6,769 bases of DNA. Origin: Tannerella sp. GTDB lineage: Bacteria; Bacteroidota; Bacteroidia; Bacteroidales; Tannerellaceae. The first letter of the stretch is position 1; each line of letters begins with the position of its first letter. The notes under the pieces were generated by a model. The model made no database searches. It saw nothing but the letters and a program-made list of their open reading frames with translations, and was not told where the DNA came from. A program made the translations under genes and the position numbers. Positions 1-5,554 of this stretch are shown here, in pieces. The stretch lies in the NCBI GenBank assembly GCA_031268395.1, contig JAIRXI010000365.1, positions 1 through 6,769 on the forward strand. Direction: 5' to 3'.

Positions 1-58
1 TGTATCGGCCTTGTGCTATTATTTGCCTGTCTTCCGGCTTAATGTTTAATTGTATCAT
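1..58 (-). CDS. Partial leftward CDS, N-terminus only, unrecognised
   Basis: On the minus strand an ATG at 58-56 opens a frame of 19 codons that runs off the left edge without a stop. It reads MIQLNIKPEDRQIIAQGRY. A 19-codon open frame could arise by chance. The support is its position: it begins about 16 bases downstream of a well-spaced Bacteroidetes promoter on the same strand (74-103), which would give a leader of only about 10 bases. I do not recognise the family from so short a piece. Codons 2-5 are part of a 14-base sequence that occurs again at 146-159, so this gene start has been partly duplicated. A later start outside the window remains possible. Confidence 0.4.
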   Translation of the reverse strand, partial: MIQLNIKPEDRQIIAQGRY

Positions 59-87
59 AGATCTTTTTTATGACAAAGATACAAATT
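42..87 (-). repeat. Promoter/start block, copy 1 (functional-looking)
   Basis: On the minus strand this block contains a -7-like segment AATTTGTATCTTTG, an 18-base gap, then ATACAATTAAACAT, which here is codons 2-5 of the leftward gene. The same two segments occur in the same order and orientation at 180-146, with an 8-base gap. The 14-base part (42-55 and 146-159) is identical. In this copy ATACAATTAAACAT directly follows ATG. The outer parts also form an imperfect inverted repeat (TTGTATC against GATACAA). Confidence 0.6.
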
Positions 88-103
88 ATATCTCATATAT
101 CAA
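74..103 (-). promoter_or_regulatory. Leftward Bacteroidetes-type promoter
   Basis: Read on the minus strand, TTG (bases 103-101, within GTTG) is followed by exactly 19 bases and then TATCTTTG (81-74). This matches the Bacteroidetes layout of a -33 TTTG/TTG and a -7 TAnnTTTG box about 19-21 bases apart. Transcription would start near 67-69 and reach the ATG at 58 after a very short leader. The -33 lacks the first T of TTTG, but spacing and -7 box are both good. Confidence 0.65.
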
Positions 104-145
104 CCGAGTTGAGTATAACTCAATTCCATGGATATATTTGACGTC

Positions 146-180
146 ATGTTTAATTGTATTTTGACCGCAAAGATACAATT
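146..180 (-). repeat. Promoter/start block, copy 2 (degenerate, palindromic)
   Basis: This is the second copy of the block at 42-87. On the minus strand it reads AATTGTATCTTTG, eight bases, then ATACAATTAAACAT. The -7 box TATCTTTG (175-168) is intact but I see no TTG at the right distance upstream, and the ATG that precedes ATACAATTAAACAT in copy 1 is absent, so it does not start the same reading frame. It is also strongly palindromic: AATTGTAT at 152-159 mirrors ATACAATT at 173-180, and TTTG/CAAA extend the stem inward around ACCG with one bulged base. It could be a decayed duplication or an operator-like site overlapping a weak second promoter. Confidence 0.5.
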
Positions 181-204
181 CATTTTTTATATTAGCGACA
201 TTGT

Positions 205-308
205 GGCCGGGACGGGTTGACGGGCGGATATTCCGTTTGCTGCCGGCAGACCGTCTTCTCTTCCGAACACGACAGGAGAAGCCTCTAATGGACATTTCGG
301 GATCATTT
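205..308 (-). repeat. Long inverted repeat, left copy
   Basis: This segment matches the reverse complement of 6654-6756 with about 10 mismatches and one gap over 104 columns (about 89% by hand). Bases 205-240 are identical to the complement of 6721-6756, a 36-bp perfect block. Read on the minus strand it contains ATG at 295-293 followed by codons for MSIR, but a one-base insertion (near 277-278) relative to the right copy shifts the frame. The minus-strand open frame that continues to 86 through it is therefore probably not a real protein. The match fades to nothing beyond 205 on one side and 308 on the other, so this is a bounded unit. I cannot assign it to a known repeat or insertion-sequence family. 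Confidence 0.85.
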
Positions 309-573
309 TTCCGGTTGTTTTTGCCCTCGTCTTCAAAAAAGGTTTCATTTGTTCTTCAGCAATAAAAACTTACCATGACGAATATACATGGCTCGCATGG
401 GAGGGAGACTCGCCATATTTGTTTCTGCAAACAGGTATCATGGCCCTGCCCGCAGAAATCTTATACCCGTAATCTTTGGCCCGCCTGCGAAAATAAAAGC
501 GTTGGGGAATAGCGTTGCTGCGCAAAAAATGGAACAAAACGTTCAACTGCCATTTTTATGGGGAGAACGAAAC
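309..573. other. Intergenic region with no gene seen
   Basis: With the neighbouring sites this makes a gap of over 600 bases (59-676) without a complete gene. No credible coding region, tRNA or T-tailed terminator is visible in this part. An open frame starting at 388 on the plus strand runs to 693, but it overlaps the start of the next gene in another frame, crosses its promoter and the hairpin at 574-610, and resembles no family I recognise. The region may act as a long upstream region or be a remnant between the repeat and the operon. Confidence 0.5.
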
Positions 574-610
574 GGCGATCCGCACGCAAGTTTGGCGTAC
601 GCGGATCGCC
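574..610. other. Perfect 10-bp inverted repeat / hairpin upstream of the operon promoter
   Basis: GGCGATCCGC (574-583) and GCGGATCGCC (601-610) are perfect complements separated by 17 bases. CGC (585-587) and GCG (595-597) can add a short inner stem. No T-run follows on either strand, so it does not look like an intrinsic terminator. It ends 30 bases before the -7 box at 641, so its right arm lies near or just upstream of the expected -33 position. It could be a binding site for a dimeric regulator or a structural element. Confidence 0.55.
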
Positions 611-640
611 CAACGCCTGCTAACTCATACAAAAAACACG

Positions 641-648
641 TATCTTTG
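641..648 (+). promoter_or_regulatory. -7 box of the operon promoter (TATCTTTG)
   Basis: TATCTTTG matches the Bacteroidetes -7 consensus TAnnTTTG exactly. It lies 28 bases before the ATG at 677, which would put the transcript start near 653-655 and give a leader of about 22 bases. I see no clear TTTG or TTG at the -33 distance (about 614-622). The promoter may therefore be weak or need an activator, possibly through the hairpin just upstream. No Shine-Dalgarno sequence precedes the ATG, as is usual in this phylum. Confidence 0.65.
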
Positions 649-676
649 TACGCTCATAATTTAAACAGAGTTAGAC

Positions 677-997
677 ATGAACGAAGAAAATGACTTTACG
701 TATGATGAGGATGAAGCGGTGCGTTTCATCCGGAATTATCTTCCGCTGGAGATGAAGGAACGGTTTAGTGACGACGATCTGCTATACTTCACGGACCTGA
801 TTGCGGAATATTACGAGTCGAAAGGATTTTTCGACGGCGCGGACGATGACGTGGTGGAAATTGACGAAGAGGAGATGATCCGGTATGTGGTGAAAAATGC
901 CGGTCGCGACGGCGTGGGCAGGCTGACTGCCGACGAGGTGACGCTGATCGTGCAGGGCGAACTGGCCTACTGCGAATCCATTCGCCTGTTCGAGTAG
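677..997 (+). CDS. Small acidic hypothetical protein, conserved-looking
   Basis: The 106-residue product is strongly acidic, with runs such as DEDEA near the start, DDD at 57-59 and a DEEE cluster near residue 64. It has no signal peptide, membrane segment or metal-binding cysteines. The sequence looks like a compact, mostly helical cytoplasmic protein; residues 14-50 (AVRFIRNYLP, then FSDDDLLYFTDLIAEYYES) give amphipathic helices, and residues 83-98 (LTADEVTLIVQGELAY) another. I cannot name a family or function. The start is supported by the -7 box 28 bases upstream and by an A-rich leader. It is the first gene of the run, ending nine bases before the lipoprotein gene. It is probably real because of promoter, codon use and context; function unknown. 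Confidence 0.8.
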   Translation: MNEENDFTYDEDEAVRFIRNYLPLEMKERFSDDDLLYFTDLIAEYYESKGFFDGADDDVVEIDEEEMIRYVVKNAGRDGVGRLTADEVTLIVQGELAYCESIRLFE

Positions 998-1006
998 TCC
1001 GCGGCG

Positions 1007-1636
1007 ATGAAAGAAAAAGTGAAACGCTGGAGCGGCTGGATGCTCTGCGTGGCCGTTGCTGCGCTGACCGGGTGCAAGTCGAGTGAGACGGCGGAAGGCG
1101 CGGCCGGCAAGACGGCTGCGGACGTCTTCGGCGGTACGGCCGTGGGCGGCACGGCGGGCGCCTGTATCAGCCGGAAGATGGCAGAAAGGAGAGTGGAACT
1201 GGACGTCGTTTTGCCCCGGAAAAGGGCGATCGAAACGGCGAGAAAGGGAGAAGCCGTGAAAGTGACCTTCGATTCCGGCCTGCTGTTTTTGAAGAATGCC
1301 AGTACGCTCTGCGACACGGCAAAATACATCCTGCGACAGCTGGCGGCCTGCGTGAACCGCTATCCGGATACCGATCTCCGAATCGCCTGTTACACGGACA
1401 GCGCGGGCGATGCGGAACTGAACCTCATCCTGTCGGAACGGCGCGCCAGGGGCGTCCGGGACTACCTGGAGGCGCAGGGCGTGGCGGCGAGCCGGATGAC
1501 CTTCCAGGGCATGGGCGCACTCCACCCCGCAGCCGACAATCGCACGCCGTCCGGCCGGGCACAAAACCGGCGGCTGGAAATCTGGCTCCTGGCCGGCGAA
1601 CAGATGCTGCTCGAAGCACAATTGCAGAAAAAATAA
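1007..1636 (+). CDS. OmpA-like peptidoglycan-associated lipoprotein
   Basis: The 209-residue product starts with a positively charged n-region and a hydrophobic stretch ending in the lipobox LTGC, with Cys23 as the expected lipidated residue. Residues about 37-56 form a short glycine-zipper-like segment (FGGTAVGGTAGA) that could enter or cross the outer membrane. The C-terminal domain, about 85-195, is OmpA-like: YTDSAG (129-134), the helix LNLILSERRARGVRDYL (138-154), and GRAQNRRLEI (183-192), whose Asn-Arg-Arg is typical of the peptidoglycan-binding end of the fold. The usual GHTD is CYTD here, with the aspartate kept. By family, this protein would tie the outer membrane to diaminopimelate in peptidoglycan. 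It ends 51 bases before the t6A gene and is likely cotranscribed. I see no strongly acidic surface-export signal after the lipidated cysteine. Confidence 0.88.
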   Translation: MKEKVKRWSGWMLCVAVAALTGCKSSETAEGAAGKTAADVFGGTAVGGTAGACISRKMAERRVELDVVLPRKRAIETARKGEAVKVTFDSGLLFLKNASTLCDTAKYILRQLAACVNRYPDTDLRIACYTDSAGDAELNLILSERRARGVRDYLEAQGVAASRMTFQGMGALHPAADNRTPSGRAQNRRLEIWLLAGEQMLLEAQLQKK

Positions 1637-1687
1637 AATGAACCCGTTCAGATTCATTCCACAAATGATTCGTATTTTTACCGCAAA

Positions 1688-2281
1688 ATGAAACGTATGG
1701 AAAATGAGGCGGTCCTGCTGGCAGACGACTTGCAATCGGCATGTGACGTGCTGCGTGGCGGCGGGTTGATCCTGTATCCCACCGACACGGTGTGGGGGAT
1801 CGGATGCGATGCCGCCAGCGCCCTGGCGGTGGAGCGCATCTACACGCTCAAGCGCCGCGCCGACCGCAGGGCAATGCTTGTCCTGCTCGACAGCGCCGAC
1901 CGGCTGGAAACGTATGTCGAAGAAGTCCCCGCCATTGCACGGGAACTGATGGAGGTGGCGGTCCGGCCGCTGACGATTATCTACCCAAAAGCGCGCAACG
2001 TGGCGCCGAACCTGCCGGGCGAAGACGGCAGCCTCGGCATCCGCATCACGGACGAGCCGTTTTCCGGACGGCTCTGCCGGATGTTTTGCAGGCCCGTGGT
2101 CTCCACTTCGGCCAATCTCAGCGGCCAGCCCTCGCCGGCCTCGTTCCGGGAGATTGCGGAAGAGATCCGCACGGGCGTCGATTACGTGGTCCGCTACCGG
2201 CAGGACGACACCCGCCCGGCCCGTCCGTCGGGCATCCTGCAAATAAGCCCCGGCGGTCTTGTCCGGGTAATCCGTGAATAG
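1688..2281 (+). CDS. tsaC: L-threonylcarbamoyladenylate synthase (YrdC/TsaC domain)
   Basis: By family, this enzyme uses L-threonine, bicarbonate and ATP to make threonylcarbamoyl-AMP, the donor for N6-threonylcarbamoyladenosine at position 37 of ANN-decoding tRNAs; the TsaD complex then transfers the group. The 197-residue protein is a single YrdC domain without the extra C-terminal domain of Sua5. Visible motifs are YPTDTVWGIGCDA (30-42), KRR (55-57), RPLTIIYP (93-100), STSANLSG (139-146) and PSGIL (180-184), all in family order. The ATG at 1688 is preceded by an A-rich leader; a second ATG at 1697 is possible and would lose three residues. A weak promoter-like TATTTTTA (1673-1680) lies just upstream. 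The next gene begins two bases after the stop, indicating translational coupling. A YciO/YwlC-type paralogue with another role cannot be excluded. Confidence 0.9.
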   Translation: MKRMENEAVLLADDLQSACDVLRGGGLILYPTDTVWGIGCDAASALAVERIYTLKRRADRRAMLVLLDSADRLETYVEEVPAIARELMEVAVRPLTIIYPKARNVAPNLPGEDGSLGIRITDEPFSGRLCRMFCRPVVSTSANLSGQPSPASFREIAEEIRTGVDYVVRYRQDDTRPARPSGILQISPGGLVRVIRE

Positions 2282-2283
2282 GC

Positions 2284-3684
2284 ATGAACAGGCGCCGGCA
2301 AACCCTTGTCTATGTCCTGTCGGACTTCGCAGTGGCCTCCCTCGTCTGGCTGCTGCTGAACATGCTGCGCTATGTGGAGGTGGCACAGTATGGCGGGTTC
2401 GACACGCTGGCCCGCTACCTCGCTTCTTCCCAGGTACTGAAGGGGCAGTTGCTGATTCCCTTTTGCTGGCTGACGCTGTATTATTTTTCCGGATATTACA
2501 ACATCCCGTTTGGCAAGTCGCGCATCTGGGAACTGTTCGGGACGTTTGTCTGCGTCGCCGTCGGCGTGATCTTTATTTTCTTTGCCGTCGTACTGAACGA
2601 CCTGCCCCCGTCGTTCGATATTTACCTCCGGATATTCTTTTCCTACTGGGCGATGCAGTTTTTCCTGACGTATGCCGTGCGCTGTTCGATCACGCTTCAT
2701 GCGCTGCGGAGGATGCGCCGCGGCGAATGGGCGTTGAATGCATTGATCATCGGCGCGGGACGGCAGGCGTTACAGGCGAAAAAAGACCTGACGGAACTGG
2801 GATACCGCATTACCGGGTTTGTACGGATCGGCGCCGGGACGCCCACGGCGCCGGAAGACGAACTGCTGGGGAGCCTGGACGATCTGCCGCAACGGGTGGC
2901 AACCTGCCCGGTCGACGAACTGGTGCTGGCGCCGGACGCCATGCCGGATACCGAAATCATCCGCATCCTTTATTCCCTCTACCATTATTCCCTCCCCGTC
3001 AAGATCAGGGCGGGGAAAAACAACCCGCTTGCCAGGGGCAGGGTGAAAACGATTCACGGAATCCCGTTTATCGAAGTGACGGCAAACAACTTCTCCGAAG
3101 CAGGCAAGAACATCAAGCAGGCCATGGACAAGGCGGTCTCCGTGCTGGTGCTGACCCTGCTCTCGCCGATGTATGTCTACATCGCTTTCCGTGTGAAGAG
3201 AAGTTCGCCGGGGCCGGTTTTTTTCAGTCAGGAACGCATCGGCTACCGGGGACGGCCGTTCACGATCTACAAGTTCCGGACGATGTATGCGGACGCCGAA
3301 GGCCGGCAGGAACCGCTGCTGACGGGACGGGACGATCCGCGCGTGACGCCGTTCGGACGCTTCCTGCGCAAATACCGGCTGGACGAATTTCCCCAGTTCT
3401 GGAACGTGCTGAAGGGAGACATGTCCCTGGTTGGGCCGCGCCCGGAACAGCGCTACTATATCGAGCAGATCGTCCGCAAGGCGCCTTACTATTACCTGCT
3501 CCACAACGTCCGCCCGGGCATCACGTCGTGGGGGATGGTGAAGTATGGCTATGCCGACACGGTCGACAAGATGATCGAACGCCTCGACTACGACATCATG
3601 TATTACGAAAACATGTCCCTGAGCCTCGACCTCACGATTCTGGCATACACCGTCAAAATAGTATTCACCGGAAAGGGCGTGTGA
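2284..3684 (+). CDS. Polyprenol-phosphate sugar-1-phosphate transferase (initiating glycan enzyme)
   Basis: The 466-residue membrane protein resembles the WbaP/WcaJ group of polyisoprenyl-phosphate hexose-1-phosphate transferases. These move a sugar phosphate from a UDP-sugar onto undecaprenyl phosphate at the inner membrane, starting assembly of capsule, exopolysaccharide or another lipid-linked glycan. Hydrophobic segments lie near residues 8-27, 55-71, 85-104 and 116-132, followed by a Rossmann-like CoA-binding segment starting ALIIGAGRQA (153-162). Near 284-302 is the membrane re-entrant helix before the catalytic domain. Catalytic motifs follow: SSPGPVFFSQERIG (307-320), YKFRTM (329-334), and RLDEFPQFWNVLKGDMSLVGPRPE (365-388), with Asp367-Glu368 as the catalytic pair. 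RPGITSWG is at 410-417. No motif is missing. No glycosyltransferase, flippase or polymerase gene is next to it, so its glycan and sugar cannot be told here. It begins two bases after tsaC and ends one base before the CLC gene. Confidence 0.9.
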   Translation: MNRRRQTLVYVLSDFAVASLVWLLLNMLRYVEVAQYGGFDTLARYLASSQVLKGQLLIPFCWLTLYYFSGYYNIPFGKSRIWELFGTFVCVAVGVIFIFFAVVLNDLPPSFDIYLRIFFSYWAMQFFLTYAVRCSITLHALRRMRRGEWALNALIIGAGRQALQAKKDLTELGYRITGFVRIGAGTPTAPEDELLGSLDDLPQRVATCPVDELVLAPDAMPDTEIIRILYSLYHYSLPVKIRAGKNNPLARGRVKTIHGIPFIEVTANNFSEAGKNIKQAMDKAVSVLVLTLLSPMYVYIAFRVKRSSPGPVFFSQERIGYRGRPFTIYKFRTMYADAEGRQEPLLTGRDDPRVTPFGRFLRKYRLDEFPQFWNVLKGDMSLVGPRPEQRYYIEQIVRKAPYYYLLHNVRPGITSWGMVKYGYADTVDKMIERLDYDIMYYENMSLSLDLTILAYTVKIVFTGKGV

Positions 3685-3685
3685 C

Positions 3686-5467
3686 ATGAACAGAAAGGAC
3701 AGATTTTACCGTTTCCTGCTGTGGCGGGAGAAACACATCCGGGAACGGCATTTCATACTGTTTCTCAGTTTCCTTGTCGGGATCGGCACGGCGCTGGTCG
3801 CCATCCTGCTGAAACAGCTGATCCATTACATTCAGGGCTGGCTCGTGACCGACAGCCAGGAAGGGATGAACGGCTGGCTGCCGCTGTATCCGGTCGTCGG
3901 GATTCTGCTGTCGGGGCTGTTTGTGCACTATCTTGTTCGCGACGACATCAGTCACGGCGTGACGAAAATACTCTACGCCCTCTCGCAGCGGAAAAGCCGC
4001 ATCAAACCCCACAACATGTGGTCGTCGCTGGTGGCCAGTTCGGTCACCATCGGCTTTGGCGGGTCGGTCGGGGCCGAGGCGCCGATCGTCCTGACGGGTG
4101 CGGCCATCGGCTCCAACCTCGGACGCCTGTTTCGCATGGAGCAGAAAACGCTGATGCTGCTTGTCGGCTGCGGTGCCGCCGGCGCCATTGCGGGCATCTT
4201 CAAGGCGCCGATCGCCGGACTGGTATTCGTCATCGAGGTACTGATGCTGGATCTTACCATGTCCTCCGTCCTGCCGCTGCTCATCTCGTCCGTCACGGCG
4301 GCCACGATGTCGTATATCTTTACCGGGACGGACGCCATCTTCAAATTCTCGCAGACGGAAGCCTTTGAAATCGGGCGCATTCCCTACGTCCTGCTGCTGG
4401 GCATTTTCTGCGGACTGGTCTCGCTCTATTTCACCCGCGCCATGAACCGTATCGAAAACACCTACCGCAAACTGCCCCGCCAGCGGCAGAAATTCCTGCT
4501 GGGAGTGACGACGCTGAGCGTCCTGATCTTTCTTTTCCCGCCGCTCTACGGCGAAGGGTACAACACCATCGAATCGCTGCTCGACGGGCAATACATCTTC
4601 CTGATGAACGGCAGCCTTTTCCGCAGCCTGAGCGGGAACGGCTGGGGGATCATCCTCTTCACGGGACTGATTCTCCTGACCAAAGTCTTTGCTTCGAGCG
4701 CCACGAACGCGGCCGGCGGCTGCGGCGGAATCTTCGCCCCCAGCCTCTATCTGGGGTGCATCGCGGGATTTATGTTTGCGCATGTATCCAATTATTTCGA
4801 CTTCATGCATCTCCCGGAAAAGAATTTTGCCCTGATGGGTATGGCGGGCGTCATGTCGGGCGTCATGCATGCGCCGCTGACGGGCGTTTTTCTGATCGCC
4901 GAACTGACCGGCGGCTACGACCTTTTCCTCCCGCTGATGATTGTCTCCATGACGTCCTGCATGATGATCATCGCCTTCGAGCCGCACAGCATCTACTCCA
5001 TGCGGCTGGCCAAGAAAGGCAAGCTGCTGACGCATCACAAGGACAAGGCCATCCTGACACTGCTGAAGATAAACAGCGTGATTGAGACGGATTTCCTGCC
5101 CGTCCGTCCGGAGATGACGCTGGGCGAGATTGTCAGGGAGGCGATTGCCTGCAGTCCGCGCAGCCTGTTCCCGGTGGTGGACCGAAACAACGTCCTGCTG
5201 GGACTGGTGCTGGTAGACAATATAAGGAACATCATGTTCCGGCCGGAACTGTACGGGCGCCTGAAGGTGTCGAAATTCATGGTTTCCGCGCCGGCCAAAC
5301 TGCAACCGGACATGTCGATGGAAAAGATCATGCAGATCTTCGACGACACCAAGGCCTGGAACCTTCCCGTCGTCGACCCGGCGGGACGGTACATGGGCTT
5401 CGTTTCCAGGTCAAAAGTATTCACCGCCTACCGGGAAGTGCTGATAGACACGCTTTCGGAGGAATAA
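3686..5467 (+). CDS. CLC-family chloride channel or H+/Cl- antiporter with tandem CBS domains
   Basis: The 593-residue protein has an N-terminal CLC transport domain of about 445 residues and a C-terminal cytoplasmic pair of CBS domains (about 465-517 and 530-585), which in this family bind adenine nucleotides and modulate transport. CLC landmarks are GSVGAEAP (126-133), with Glu131 at the gating-glutamate position; KAPIAGLVFVIEV (173-185); GGCGGIFAP (344-352); and ELTGGYDLFLP (406-416), with Tyr411 at the central tyrosine that coordinates the anion. The usual GSGIP loop is replaced by DISHG (87-91). Where Escherichia coli ClC-ec1 has its internal proton glutamate (Glu203), this protein has Val185, after Glu184. 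The start at 3686 is one base past the previous stop and gives a typical N-terminus. The role is probably anion or pH homeostasis; channel versus antiporter is unresolved. Confidence 0.92.
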   Translation: MNRKDRFYRFLLWREKHIRERHFILFLSFLVGIGTALVAILLKQLIHYIQGWLVTDSQEGMNGWLPLYPVVGILLSGLFVHYLVRDDISHGVTKILYALSQRKSRIKPHNMWSSLVASSVTIGFGGSVGAEAPIVLTGAAIGSNLGRLFRMEQKTLMLLVGCGAAGAIAGIFKAPIAGLVFVIEVLMLDLTMSSVLPLLISSVTAATMSYIFTGTDAIFKFSQTEAFEIGRIPYVLLLGIFCGLVSLYFTRAMNRIENTYRKLPRQRQKFLLGVTTLSVLIFLFPPLYGEGYNTIESLLDGQYIFLMNGSLFRSLSGNGWGIILFTGLILLTKVFASSATNAAGGCGGIFAPSLYLGCIAGFMFAHVSNYFDFMHLPEKNFALMGMAGVMSGVMHAPLTGVFLIAELTGGYDLFLPLMIVSMTSCMMIIAFEPHSIYSMRLAKKGKLLTHHKDKAILTLLKINSVIETDFLPVRPEMTLGEIVREAIACSPRSLFPVVDRNNVLLGLVLVDNIRNIMFRPELYGRLKVSKFMVSAPAKLQPDMSMEKIMQIFDDTKAWNLPVVDPAGRYMGFVSRSKVFTAYREVLIDTLSEE

Positions 5468-5493
5468 CAGGGTTTCAACCATTCAATAATAAA

Positions 5494-5540
5494 CCATCTC
5501 CGGCAGCTTCTCCTCCTTTCTTGTGGAGAAAAGCCGGGGG
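5494..5540 (-). repeat. Hairpin repeat between the CLC gene and fmt, copy 1
   Basis: CCGGC (5500-5504) and TTCTCC (5508-5513) pair with GGAGAA (5525-5530) and GCCGG (5533-5537), giving a two-part stem with a small internal loop. No T-run follows on the plus strand, so it is not a good terminator. On the minus strand it begins CCCCCGGC, continues through TTCTCC, and ends GCCGGAGATGG. A diverged sequence with the same order of blocks lies at 5576-5620. Strand is given as the orientation in which both copies start with CCCCCG. It could be a palindromic dispersed repeat. Confidence 0.55.
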
Positions 5541-5554
5541 ACAAAAATAAAAAG

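Noticed and set aside
86..295. Minus-strand open frame beginning MSIRGF in the left repeat
   Set aside because: It depends on a one-base insertion relative to the right repeat copy and then runs through promoter blocks and AT-rich DNA; more likely a frameshifted or non-coding repeat copy.
388..693. Plus-strand open frame of 101 codons before the operon
   Set aside because: It crosses the hairpin and promoter, overlaps the start of the gene at 677 in another frame, has no recognisable family sequence and no promoter of its own.
1673..1680. Internal promoter TATTTTTA before tsaC
   Set aside because: It misses the final G of TAnnTTTG and has no TTG at the right distance; mentioned only as weak within the gene entry.
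782..2386. Long minus-strand open frame of 534 codons
   Set aside because: It lies opposite three clear genes in GC-rich DNA, where antisense frames stay open by codon bias; no family motifs.
2274..3689. Second plus-strand frame over the sugar transferase
   Set aside because: Out-of-frame shadow; the 2284 frame carries all the transferase motifs.
3665..5305. Long minus-strand open frame of 546 codons
   Set aside because: Shadow of the CLC gene, with low-complexity Gln/Arg/Asp/His-rich sequence typical of antisense reading.
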